Shown in pieces: positions 1-7,821 of a DNA stretch of 64,000 nt. Within the stretch, counting starts at the first letter, position 1. Every line of letters starts with the position of its first letter. The position numbers and the translations under genes were made by a program. The notes beneath the pieces are model-generated. The model was not told the DNA's origin and ran no database searches. It saw only the letters and a list, made by a program, of their open reading frames with translations. Origin of the DNA: Acidobacteriota bacterium (GTDB taxonomy: Bacteria; Acidobacteriota; Terriglobia; Terriglobales; Acidobacteriaceae); assembly GCA_018268755.1 (NCBI GenBank), contig JAFDVW010000020.1, positions 26,997-90,996 of the forward strand, given 5' to 3'.

Positions 1-55
1 AACCCAATCTTGCAGTGCAGAGTTTCGCCGGGAAGGACGAGCTCGCCCCTTGGTT

Positions 56-196
56 CGTATCAGGATATGGCTTCAGCCATAGCGCAATATCAGTTCTGCG
101 GATCACGCGGCGTCAGCCGCAATGTCATTGCGCCGTTCCGGCGCGCGAGCATTTCATGTGTAGCTTTCGGCATCGCTAAAGCGATGCCCTGATACG
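56..196. repeat. Multi-hairpin palindromic element with 9-bp inverted ends
   Basis: The element is bounded by CGTATCAGG (56-64) and CCTGATACG (188-196), a perfect 9-bp inverted repeat. Four hairpins sit inside: TATGGCT/AGCCATA (66-81), GCGGC/GCCGC (107-120), GCGCCG/CGGCGC (130-144) and GGCATCGCT/AGCGATGCC (169-188). I see no convincing coding region here. The layout resembles REP/BIME-like or MITE-like intergenic elements. No second full copy was seen in this window. Confidence 0.6.
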
Positions 197-214
197 GAGA
201 TTCCAAGGCTCGCG

Positions 215-330
215 TAGGAGGTTCTCTGTGCCTCCGTGTCTTCTGTGGTGAATGATGGATATTCGTTTAGAAGAAGCATTTACCACTGGGAACACAGAGT
301 TCCCCAGAGGATTAAGTTCCCGTATTTCCC
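215..330. repeat. Degenerate CACAGAG-type intergenic repeat
   Basis: The stretch contains CTCTGTGCCTCCGTGTC near 225 and GGAACACAGAGTTCC near 287. It is a short, decayed member of the CACAGAGGACACAGAG family that is better preserved at 7301-7737 and 8921-9310. With the element at 56-196 it accounts for most of the gene-free first 400 bases. Confidence 0.45.
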
Positions 331-408
331 ATCCTCCATCTCTGCTTACGATGGCCCCATCGTGAATGGTCAATTCCATTCCGTCGTTTCCTGTGGCATG
401 TTGCAGAA

Positions 409-1209
409 ATGACGACCATGGAAGAAGCGCAAAGCCACCGCTGGAACGCCTCCGACTACGCCCGCCACTCGCAGGGACAGGAAACATGGGCGCGCGAACT
501 GATGACCTTGTTGCGCCTGCAGCCTCACGAATCGGTTCTTGATCTGGGGTGCGGCGACGGTCGCATGACCGCGGAAATCGCCCGTAGGGCGCCTCAGGGG
601 CAGGTGGTGGGAGTGGACCTCTCCCAAGACATGGTGCGGCATGCCCGCGAAACCCATGTCCTGCCAAACTTGCGGTTTCTGCAGGCCAATGCCGCGGCCT
701 TGCCATTTGAAGATGAATTCGACGTGGTTTATTCCAACGCCGTGCTGCATTGGTTGCGCGATCACCGGCCGGCGCTGGCCGGAATCTCCCGCAGTTTGAG
801 GGGCGGTGGCCGTTGCGTGTTGCAGATGGGCGGAGAAGGCAATGGGGTGGATGTGGTTCGTGCATTTGAAATCCGCACCAGCAGCCCCAAGTGGTGCGGA
901 GTGGCGAAAGCCCCGGCCGATCCTTATGGATTCTGGGGTGTGGCCCCTTATCGTGCCTGGTTGCAGGAAGCTGGGCTGGTGGCCGATGCGGTAGAGCTGA
1001 TTGAGAAAGATATGCTCCACGCCGGCCGGGCGGCTTTTACCGGGTGGCTGCGCACCGCCTGGCATCCCTATGTTTCCGCCGTGCCTGAACCGAGGCAGGA
1101 AGAGTTTTTGGAAGAAGTGACGAACGAATATCTGCGCACCCACCCGCCCGATGCCGCCGGGGTTATCCACGTCCGCATGGTGCGCTTGCAGGTCTTAGCG
1201 CATAAATAG
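409..1209 (+). CDS. SAM-dependent class I methyltransferase, trans-aconitate methyltransferase-like
   Basis: This 266-residue protein has the class I Rossmann methyltransferase motif I VLDLGCGDGRMT near residue 44, the acidic VVGVD strand end, and the motif IV-like block FDVVYSNAVLHWLRD. Length and motif order fit the trans-aconitate 2-methyltransferase/UbiE-like group of soluble enzymes that transfer methyl from S-adenosylmethionine. The real substrate cannot be read from the sequence. An in-frame ATG at 418 is an alternative start. The gene stands alone on its strand and is followed by a terminator-like hairpin. Confidence 0.75.
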   Translation: MTTMEEAQSHRWNASDYARHSQGQETWARELMTLLRLQPHESVLDLGCGDGRMTAEIARRAPQGQVVGVDLSQDMVRHARETHVLPNLRFLQANAAALPFEDEFDVVYSNAVLHWLRDHRPALAGISRSLRGGGRCVLQMGGEGNGVDVVRAFEIRTSSPKWCGVAKAPADPYGFWGVAPYRAWLQEAGLVADAVELIEKDMLHAGRAAFTGWLRTAWHPYVSAVPEPRQEEFLEEVTNEYLRTHPPDAAGVIHVRMVRLQVLAHK

Positions 1210-1220
1210 GGCATAAAGAA

Positions 1221-1262
1221 AGGCTGGAGCAACGTGCAGGTTGTTCCAGCCTGGTCAGTTTT
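1221..1262 (+). terminator. Hairpin terminator after the methyltransferase
   Basis: AGGCTGGA (1221-1228) pairs with TCCAGCCT (1245-1252), extended inward by CAAC/GTTG, and is followed by GGTCAGTTTTG. It lies 12 nt after the stop codon. The T-run is short, so this is a moderate rho-independent candidate. It could also serve the convergent gene. Confidence 0.5.
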
Positions 1263-1298
1263 GCGGATGGGAGTTTGCGATCGGCCAAAGGCCAATGG

Positions 1299-1928
1299 CT
1301 ACTGTCCGCCCGCTGCCGCCGTCATCGCCATGGGACGGCTCAATTCCATCACCAGCTCGGTACCGGCCGGCAGCACCGCGGATTTCTTTTTGCCCAGCCA
1401 GTGGGCCACGGTCGCGGTCGCGCCAATCGCCCCGCCGATCAGCAGGCCTTTGCCTCCACCCGCCAGGCCGCCAATCAGCATGCCTCCGCCGGTGCCCATG
1501 CCGATCTCGGTGAGGTCCTTGCCGTCGTGGCCGGCGCCTTTGAACTGGCCTTCGTCGTTGACGTCGGTTCCTTCCCGCCGGTTGGTATCCACCAAGGTGG
1601 CGTTGAGCATATAGCGTGAGCCGTCCGGCAGGACCACGGTTTCGGGGAAGATGCCGATGGTCGGCTTGCCGGCAATGCGGCGTGGCTCATCGACTTTGGT
1701 GACCCGTCCCTGGACAGTCGCACCGATGGGGATCACCGTCTTGCCGTTCAGCATGACCGGCTCGGTGACGCGCCCGGAGAACGGGTCGCCCGTCTTGCTG
1801 GTAAAGGTGGCCAGGGTTTCTTCCAGTTTCACTTTAATGGCGGTGCCGGTAGGCAGGGACAGATTGTCCTGTGCCAAGGCGCTCACGGCGAACAACACCA
1901 CGGTCAAGAAAGCGATGTGCTTCTTCAT
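1299..1928 (-). CDS. Exported glycine-rich protein of unknown function
   Basis: The protein has 209 residues. An N-terminal signal peptide (about residues 1-19, ending SALAQ) is followed by a beta-rich stretch (about 25-115: GTAIKVKLEETL, PIGATVQGRV). A glycine-zipper segment (about 145-175: GMGTGGGML, GGLAGGGKGLLIGG, GAIGATAT) could insert in or pack against a membrane. It ends with another GTELVMELSRPM repeat of the opening motif. Similar proteins with a TGT-I-V-L-E opening are common in acidobacteria without known function. A clear AGGAG precedes the start. I do not recognise a characterised family. Confidence 0.6.
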   Translation of the reverse strand: MKKHIAFLTVVLFAVSALAQDNLSLPTGTAIKVKLEETLATFTSKTGDPFSGRVTEPVMLNGKTVIPIGATVQGRVTKVDEPRRIAGKPTIGIFPETVVLPDGSRYMLNATLVDTNRREGTDVNDEGQFKGAGHDGKDLTEIGMGTGGGMLIGGLAGGGKGLLIGGAIGATATVAHWLGKKKSAVLPAGTELVMELSRPMAMTAAAGGQ

Positions 1929-2085
1929 GGCAGCTCCTGAGAAATTCTGTTGCCCCAGTTCGACTGTAAGACAGGCCTGTTAACGGAACAATAACTAGGG
2001 GTGTACCTGACCATGTCTGTGCGATGGGAAGGGCATGAGTTCACTCATGCCGTAGGCAGGCCGATTCGCCTCAGCGCTTCATCGG

Positions 2086-2096
2086 TGATTTATAAT
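2086..2096 (+). promoter_or_regulatory. Candidate -10 element for enolase
   Basis: GTGATTTATAAT contains a perfect TATAAT at 2091-2096, 107 nt upstream of the enolase start. No convincing -35 hexamer is seen at 17 nt, so this is only a partial sigma70-type match. Confidence 0.35.
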
Positions 2097-2203
2097 CTTC
2101 AGTTCACCCCAGGGAAAGATTCTGTCCAGGAACGGATTGGCCCGGCGCGGACTCCAATCTGCGCGGCCAGGAAAGCCAAGGAAGAAACGAAAGGACTGCC
2201 ATC

Positions 2204-3517
2204 ATGCCCAATACCATCATCAGCAAAGTGCAAGGAAGAGAAGTTCTCGACTCTCGCGGAAACCCCACGGTGGAAGCGGAAATTACCCTTGTCGACGGCG
2301 TCAAAGGACGCGCCATTGTGCCCAGCGGCGCCTCCACCGGCGAGCACGAGGCCGTCGAACTGCGCGACGGCGATAAGAAGCGCTATGTCGGCAAAGGCGT
2401 GCTCAAGGCGGTGAAGAACGTCAACAGCACGATATCCACCGCCTTGAAAGGGTTTGATGCCGCCGACCAGCGCGGCCTCGACCAGAAGCTCATCGACCTC
2501 GACGGCACCCCGAACAAGGGCAAGCTGGGCGCGAATGCCATTCTGGCCGTCTCTATGGCAGCGGCGCGCGCTTCGGCGGCGGCCTATGGGCAGCCGCTGT
2601 ATCGCTATCTCGGAGGCGCGGGCGCCAATGTCCTGCCCACGCCCATGATGAACATCCTGAATGGCGGCGCGCATGCCGACAGCAACGTGGATTTCCAGGA
2701 ATTCATGGTCATGCCGGTCGGCGCCAAGTCCTTCTCCGAAGCCCTGCGCTGGGGAGTCGAAGTTTTCCATACCCTCAAAGGCGTGCTCAAGAAGCGCGGC
2801 TATAACACCGGCGTGGGCGACGAGGGCGGATTCGCTCCTTCGGTGAAGTCGAATGTCGAAGCCATTGAAGTGGTGCTGGAAGCCATTTCGCAGGCCGGTT
2901 ACAAGCCGGGGGCGCAGATCGCCGTTGCCCTCGATCCTGCCTCCAGTGAGTTCTACGAGAAGCCTGCTGAAGGCAAAAAGGCCGGCAAGTACGTCTTCAA
3001 GAAGTCGGACAAGTCGGTGCACAGCTCCGAACAGATGGCCGCTTTTTGGGCCGATTGGGCCAAGCAGTATCCCATCGTCTCCATCGAAGACGGGTTGGCC
3101 GAAGATGACTGGCAGGGCTGGAAGGCGCTGACCGACGCGGTAGGCAAAAAGATTCAGCTCGTCGGCGACGATCTCTTCGTGACCAACGTGGAGCGGTTGC
3201 AGCAGGGCATCGACAAAGGTGTGGGCAACTCGATTCTCATCAAGGTCAACCAGATTGGCACGGTCAGCGAAACCCTCGACGCCATCGATCTGGCCCGCCG
3301 CAACGGCTACACCTCAGTGATTTCACATCGCTCCGGCGAAAGCGAGGACACCTTCATCGCCGACTTGGCCGTGGCCACCGGCGCGGGTCAGATCAAGACC
3401 GGTTCCGCCTCCCGCACCGACCGCATCGCGAAATACAATCAGCTGCTGCGAATTGAGGAAGAACTGGGCAGCGCGGCCCGCTTCCTGGGCCTCAAGGCGT
3501 TGAATTATAAGAGCTAA
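2204..3517 (+). CDS. eno: Enolase (phosphopyruvate hydratase)
   Basis: This 437-residue protein is full length for bacterial enolase. It opens with the canonical REVLDSRGNPTVE segment. It carries the GASTGEHEAVELRDGD loop, the NVDFQEFMVMP block, the metal ligand context ALDPASSEFY and SIEDGLAEDDW, and the family signature ILIKVNQIGTVSET near 345, followed by SHRSGESED. It interconverts 2-phosphoglycerate and phosphoenolpyruvate in the cytoplasm. It lies 0.9 kb from gpmI on the same strand, with a convergent DinB gene between, so two consecutive glycolytic steps are clustered but probably not co-transcribed. AAGGA lies about 7 nt before the ATG. Confidence 0.98.
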   Translation: MPNTIISKVQGREVLDSRGNPTVEAEITLVDGVKGRAIVPSGASTGEHEAVELRDGDKKRYVGKGVLKAVKNVNSTISTALKGFDAADQRGLDQKLIDLDGTPNKGKLGANAILAVSMAAARASAAAYGQPLYRYLGGAGANVLPTPMMNILNGGAHADSNVDFQEFMVMPVGAKSFSEALRWGVEVFHTLKGVLKKRGYNTGVGDEGGFAPSVKSNVEAIEVVLEAISQAGYKPGAQIAVALDPASSEFYEKPAEGKKAGKYVFKKSDKSVHSSEQMAAFWADWAKQYPIVSIEDGLAEDDWQGWKALTDAVGKKIQLVGDDLFVTNVERLQQGIDKGVGNSILIKVNQIGTVSETLDAIDLARRNGYTSVISHRSGESEDTFIADLAVATGAGQIKTGSASRTDRIAKYNQLLRIEEELGSAARFLGLKALNYKS

Positions 3518-3560
3518 TTAATAGCTAAGCAGGCGATGTGAAAATACGCCACTGAAACTC

Positions 3561-3705
3561 TTGTCATTCCGAGCCCGCTTTTGGCGAGGAATCTGCAGTT
3601 TCACCAGGAAGAAGCAGATTCCCTTTGACTACCCCCTCGGCTTCGCTCGGGGCTTCGGCAAACCGGGAAGGCTCTCAGGTGGTAAAACCGCCCTCGGAAT
3701 GACAA
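3561..3705. repeat. TCATTCCGAG-type element with perfect 13-bp inverted ends
   Basis: The ends TTGTCATTCCGAG (3561-3573) and CTCGGAATGACAA (3693-3705) are exact inverted repeats. The body includes GGCGAGGAATCTGC and CCTCGGCTTCGCTCGGGG. Shorter or diverged relatives occur at 29290-29327, 29628-29657, 31349-31445 and 60411-60448. It fills most of the eno-DinB gap and looks like a small non-coding mobile or REP-like element. Confidence 0.65.
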
Positions 3706-3734
3706 ACTCGCGGCCGTTTGATTTCAAAAACCGT

Positions 3735-4238
3735 TCAGAACCCCATCGTGTCGTCAGCCGAGGGCCCATAGGTCGCCGGCACCGGCTTGTTGTTCAAGCG
3801 CAGGTAAACGCCCAGTTGGGCGCGATGGTGCACCAGGTGGTTCAGAAACATCTCCCGATAAGCCAGAAAACGCGTTCCCTCAAAAATGGTTTTGTCCTCA
3901 AAGCTCAACCGCCAATGTTCCCTCCAGGCGGAGTCGGGCAGACTCTGCAGCGCGGCCCGCACCTTGGCGGAGCCTTCATCGAAAGCCTGGACCAGCTGCG
4001 CCGCCGTTTCAAATTGCAATGGCTTGTAGCTGCCCTTGGAAAAATCATGCGACGGGGTGGTGAGAATGGTCAGCCCAAAGCCGGCCAGTTGCGCCACGTG
4101 GGGCGCCAGTTTTTTGAGCGGCATGGATTTGGGGTGCGGCGTAAAGTCCTGGTTCTCGGCCGGAACTCGCTCTAAAGTGGTGCGTGTCTTTTTGATTTCT
4201 GCGTCGAATTCCGTCAGCAACAATTCAGCGATGGACAT
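3735..4238 (-). CDS. DinB family protein
   Basis: The protein has 167 residues, typical for a DinB/YfiT four-helix bundle. The chosen ATG at 4238 begins MSIAELLLTEFDAEI and is preceded by GGAGAG; the frame extends further upstream without a better start. The C-terminal helix has the histidine pattern NHLVHHRAQLGVYLRL, and FTPHPKSMPLKKLAPHVAQL supplies the first histidine; together these are the usual divalent-metal site. DinB-fold enzymes include thiol-dependent transferases (bacillithiol or mycothiol), but many have no known substrate, and none is implied by the neighbours. Confidence 0.8.
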   Translation of the reverse strand: MSIAELLLTEFDAEIKKTRTTLERVPAENQDFTPHPKSMPLKKLAPHVAQLAGFGLTILTTPSHDFSKGSYKPLQFETAAQLVQAFDEGSAKVRAALQSLPDSAWREHWRLSFEDKTIFEGTRFLAYREMFLNHLVHHRAQLGVYLRLNNKPVPATYGPSADDTMGF

Positions 4239-4355
4239 AGAGACTCTCCGCAAGGAATTATAGGCAGAGACCGCCGGCTGCACCAGATAGGGAATGCGGA
4301 AAACTTTTATCTCTGCGCCCAACCGCCCCGCGGAATTTGTTCCTGCTCTCCAAGG

Positions 4356-4361
4356 TATAAT
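4356..4361 (+). promoter_or_regulatory. Candidate -10 element for gpmI
   Basis: A TATAAT in the context AAGGTATAATCAGG lies 90 nt upstream of the gpmI start. No good -35 hexamer is found at the right spacing. Confidence 0.3.
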
Positions 4362-4450
4362 CAGGGATTAGTCGAAGCCTGCACCGGTATCCGTATGCGT
4401 CCGCAATAACCCATGGCCAACTTCAATTTTCAAGCTAGGAGCCGCCGCCC

Positions 4451-6058
4451 ATGTCCCGCCCGAAGCCGCTAGTCCTCATCATCCTTGACGGTTGGGGGTA
4501 TCGCGCTGAAAGTAAAGCCAACGCTATCGCGCTGGCCCGCAAGCCGGTGTACGACCGCCTGCTGCGCGAATATCCCAATACTCTGATCCAGACCAGCGGT
4601 CCGTTTGTCGGCCTGCCGGAGGGGCAGATGGGCAACAGCGAAGTGGGTCACCTCAACATCGGCGCCGGCCGCATCGTGCATATGGACAGCACCCGCATTG
4701 AGCTGATGATCCAGAACGGCGAGTTTTTCAGCCATCCTGTGCTGCTTCAGGCCATGAAGAACGCCCGCTCCGGCGGCCGCCGCTTGCACTTGTTTGGCCT
4801 GGTCTCCGATGGCGGCGTGCACTCCTACAATACCCATCTCTACGCGCTGCTGAAGATGGCCAAGCAGCAGGGCGTGGACCGCGTCTTTGTGCATGCCTTT
4901 ATGGACGGCCGCGATACGCTGCCCACCAACGGCGCAGGTTACCTGGAAGAATTGCAGCAGAAGATGCGGGAATACAACTGCGGCAAGATCGCCAGCGTCA
5001 GCGGCCGCTACTATGCCATGGACCGCGATCGCCGCTGGGAACGCATGGCCAAGGCCTTCGACGTGATGGTGAAGGGCGAAGGCGAGGGTGGCAAGTACGT
5101 GGATCCCGTGCAGGGCGTGAAGGATTCCTATAACAAGGGCGTCACCGATGAATTCATCGTGCCTTTTGTTTGTGTCGACAACAAAGGCGAAGCTCTTACC
5201 ACCATCCGCGACGATGACTCGTGCATCTGCTTCAACTTCCGCGCCGACCGGGTGCGCCAGGTGACGCGGGCGCTGGCCCGCAACAGTAACCTGAATGCGA
5301 AGGAAGGCCGGGACCTGCCCGGAGCCGATGATCTTGACCATACGATTCCGCGCAATACCGTTCCCAAGAACTTGCACTATGTCTGCATGACGCAGTACGA
5401 CAAGAATTTTTCCCTGCCCGTGGTGATTCCGCCGGAGTCAATGAACAACATCCTGGCCAACGTCATGGGGCAGGCGCAGCTGCGCAACTTGCGCGTGGCC
5501 GAGACGGAAAAGTACGCTCACGTCACTTACTTCTTCAATGGCGGCGTGGAGCAGCCGTTTCCCGGGGAAGACCGCGTGCTGGTGCAGTCTCCGAAGGTCG
5601 CTACCTACGACCTGAAGCCAGAGATGAGCGCCAGCGGCATTGCCGATGCCGTGGTCAAGGCCACCGAGGACGGCACCTTTGATGTCGTAATCGTGAACTT
5701 CGCCAATGCCGATATGGTAGGCCACTCCGGCAAGCTGGAGCCGACCGTCAAAGCCGTCGAGACCGTCGACGCGTGTTTGGGAAGGATTGAGACCGCCGTT
5801 CGCGCCAAGGGCGGAGCCATGCTCATTACCGCCGACCACGGCAACGCCGAGATGATGGTGGACCCCGTTACCGGCGGCCCGCACACCGCGCACACCACCA
5901 ACCCGGTGCCGTTTATTGTGGTCGCCGACGACGCGAAGTTATTTACCTTAAAGCCTAACGGCTCGCTGCGGGACATTTCGCCAACGGTGCTGGGCATGTT
6001 GGGCTTGCCGGAGCCGAAAGAAATGACCGGCCAGGATCTGCGGCTGAAGAAAATCTAG
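4451..6058 (+). CDS. gpmI: 2,3-bisphosphoglycerate-independent phosphoglycerate mutase
   Basis: This 535-residue enzyme of the alkaline phosphatase superfamily has the metal motif LIILDGWGYR at the N-terminus, the phosphorylated serine in GNSEVGHLNIGAGR (Ser near residue 62), HAFMDGRDT, NFRADRVRQ, ITADHGNAE and the C-terminal GPHTAHTTNPVPF. It is full length. It isomerises 3- and 2-phosphoglycerate without the 2,3-bisphospho cofactor, using Mn2+. The product feeds the enolase encoded just upstream. An AGGAG-type site lies a few bases before the ATG. Confidence 0.97.
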   Translation: MSRPKPLVLIILDGWGYRAESKANAIALARKPVYDRLLREYPNTLIQTSGPFVGLPEGQMGNSEVGHLNIGAGRIVHMDSTRIELMIQNGEFFSHPVLLQAMKNARSGGRRLHLFGLVSDGGVHSYNTHLYALLKMAKQQGVDRVFVHAFMDGRDTLPTNGAGYLEELQQKMREYNCGKIASVSGRYYAMDRDRRWERMAKAFDVMVKGEGEGGKYVDPVQGVKDSYNKGVTDEFIVPFVCVDNKGEALTTIRDDDSCICFNFRADRVRQVTRALARNSNLNAKEGRDLPGADDLDHTIPRNTVPKNLHYVCMTQYDKNFSLPVVIPPESMNNILANVMGQAQLRNLRVAETEKYAHVTYFFNGGVEQPFPGEDRVLVQSPKVATYDLKPEMSASGIADAVVKATEDGTFDVVIVNFANADMVGHSGKLEPTVKAVETVDACLGRIETAVRAKGGAMLITADHGNAEMMVDPVTGGPHTAHTTNPVPFIVVADDAKLFTLKPNGSLRDISPTVLGMLGLPEPKEMTGQDLRLKKI

Positions 6059-6059
6059 C

Positions 6060-6120
6060 AAAGTACGAGGGCACAGAGCGCGCCAAGGGCGACCTACGCT
6101 TCCTCTGTGCCTCTGTGGTT
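6060..6120. repeat. Short CACAGAG-type repeat fragment
   Basis: The fragment GAGGGCACAGAG through CCTCTGTGCCTCTGTGG in the gpmI downstream gap matches parts of the repeats around thiO. It can fold into a hairpin and may also end transcription of gpmI. Confidence 0.4.
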
Positions 6121-6137
6121 GAAGGATTTTGCTACTT

Positions 6138-7061
6138 CTATTTCAGTACCTGCCCACTGCTCAGGCAAGTCCGCGGGCTCCCGTCAGCCGCAACGCGCAA
6201 AACGCCGGATTCATCCATACAGAAGGCCCGCATGCCGCTATCGGAATCGAGCGGCGCGGCCGTGACACGGAAGCGGTTGGCAGGAGCTCCATCGCAGCCA
6301 GCAATGGCAAACTGATAGTTTCCGCGTTGCCCCTGAGTGAGAGCAGTGTCAATCAACATGGCGGACTGCGCCGTCGGTTGGCCTTTTCCCACGCCACCCA
6401 GTTCGTGCAGTTTGCAGGTGTACCCCCGCTCCGGATAGGCGGCCGCATAAGCGGTTTCCGCCGTGAACAGGGTCCTCACCGAAGCGACTGCGCTGGATTC
6501 GTTCGAATCGTTCTGCATTTTCTGCAGCCCCTTGAGAAAAACCGGGTCCGACAAAGGCACATGTACCGCCAGCGTTGCCTCATTTAATTTCCAGATATTG
6601 TTTTCTTGCTTCATGGACAGAATCAGCCTCGGCAAGACTGGCAGCGCCTGGGTTTCGCCGTTGTGGGAAACGCGAAACGACAGTTCAATCTCGTTCTCCT
6701 CCCCTTGTAAATCATCGCGTTCGACCTTGATCTCAAATTTGTCCTGCTTTTTGGGGTCTTCCACGGAGAGCAAGGTAGGGCCGGCATCAAAAGTTTGTAA
6801 TTGTCCACCGCGTCCACCGAGCTGTTGTGTGAGCATCGAAATCGAAAAGGGAAGCGCCAAAGATGCGGCCGGCGAATCGGTTTTGTGAATCAATGCGCGC
6901 CGTGTCGCATCCGGCAGATGTTTGACAAAGGTGTCGGGAGTTTTGCTAAAAAACATCTCCAGCAAGGCTTGGCGAGCGGTCTGTGGAGCAGGCGGCGTCA
7001 CTTGGCCCTGGAGCGGTAAATTTAACAACGCAGCGAGGGCCCAAATCCTTAGAGACCGCAT
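6138..7061 (-). CDS. Exported protein with C-terminal pilin-like module
   Basis: The protein has 307 residues with a signal peptide (about 1-20, ending LQGQ). The middle part (30-190) is of unknown family. The last ~115 residues (SSAVASVRTLFTAETAYA, YPERGYTCKLHELG, GMRAFCMDESGVLR) closely match the C-terminal half of the zinc-ribbon protein at 57764-58486. That module resembles the globular part of type IV pilin-like proteins. Here it lacks the usual hydrophobic pilin helix in front, so it would be soluble outside the cytoplasm. A strong GGAGGG site lies before the ATG. Function unknown. Confidence 0.6.
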   Translation of the reverse strand: MRSLRIWALAALLNLPLQGQVTPPAPQTARQALLEMFFSKTPDTFVKHLPDATRRALIHKTDSPAASLALPFSISMLTQQLGGRGGQLQTFDAGPTLLSVEDPKKQDKFEIKVERDDLQGEENEIELSFRVSHNGETQALPVLPRLILSMKQENNIWKLNEATLAVHVPLSDPVFLKGLQKMQNDSNESSAVASVRTLFTAETAYAAAYPERGYTCKLHELGGVGKGQPTAQSAMLIDTALTQGQRGNYQFAIAGCDGAPANRFRVTAAPLDSDSGMRAFCMDESGVLRVAADGSPRTCLSSGQVLK

Positions 7062-7300
7062 AATCCCTCCATTTCACAATGCGCGGGAATCATGGCATTG
7101 AACCCGGATTTCTGCCAAGTTACGAGGGTAAGGCTCTGGAAATATCAGAAAGGCCCCGAGTTGGCGGGAGGAGAAGGTTCGGGATTAGATTATGGGCGGT
7201 AGCAAGATCAGGATACTGATTCATCGCTCACGTAGGGACAGCCCCGGCTATCCGGCGGAACCCAGATCGATGCTATCCCTACGCGATTTCCGGACAGCGT

Positions 7301-7524
7301 TGGCAAAAATCTTGAATCGCAGAGTTACGCTGAGACAAGAGAGCTGGCTGAGAATAAAGAGCTTGCCTTTAAATACCTCTGTGGAACTTCGTGCCCTCTG
7401 TGGTTCATGTTTCTCCGCTTCGGCACAAAATCAAAACGTTTCACCACAGAGGACACAGAGTTTCACAGAGAATAGTTGGATTTCTCAGCGCGCTCTTTCT
7501 TCTCGGCGCGCTCTGCGATTTAAG
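7301..7524 (+). repeat. ~220-bp CACAGAGG repeat, copy A
   Basis: The copy runs from TGGCAAAAATCTTGAATCGC to CTCTGCGATTTAAG. It contains ACCTCTGTGGAACTTCGTG, CTCCGCTTCGGCACAAAATC and CACCACAGAGGACACAGAG, and is followed directly by copy B. A reading frame across it is a by-product of the repeat and not a gene. Confidence 0.85.
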
Positions 7525-7528
7525 AATT

Positions 7529-7737
7529 TGGCAAAAACGTTAGAACGCAGAGTACGCCGAGAGCAAGAGAGCTCGCCGAGAAACATGAAGAGTTTGTCTT
7601 TTAAAACCTCTGTGGAACTCCGTGTCCTCTGTGGTTCATGTTTCTCCGCTTCGGCACAAAATCAAAATGTTTCACCACAGAGGACACAGAGTTTCACAGA
7701 GAATAGTTGGATTTCTCAGCGCGCTCTGCGATTTAAG
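7529..7737 (+). repeat. ~210-bp CACAGAGG repeat, copy B
   Basis: This is a direct repeat of copy A, nearly identical over the second half (CTGTGGTTCATGTTTCTCCG onward) and more diverged in the first. Together A and B fill the 760-bp gap left of thiO. Inverted copies lie on the other side of thiO. Confidence 0.85.
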
Positions 7738-7821
7738 CTTCTTACCATGGCTACGTACTACTACTGAGGCGCTGCGTTAGAAAAGTTTGCTCACGTAGTA
7801 ATAGTCGCTGTCCAGCGGAGT

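Noticed and set aside
176..1170. Long minus-strand frames opposite the methyltransferase
   Set aside because: They are shadows of a well-supported + strand gene; no family motif, and rich in Arg/Pro/His as expected for antisense of high-GC genes.
2099..3022. 307-residue minus-strand frame under enolase
   Set aside because: Pure antisense of eno, with no family motif and no ribosome site.
7192..7767. 191-residue frame upstream of thiO
   Set aside because: It is made of two nearly identical translated copies of the CACAGAGG repeat; no ribosome site or family similarity.
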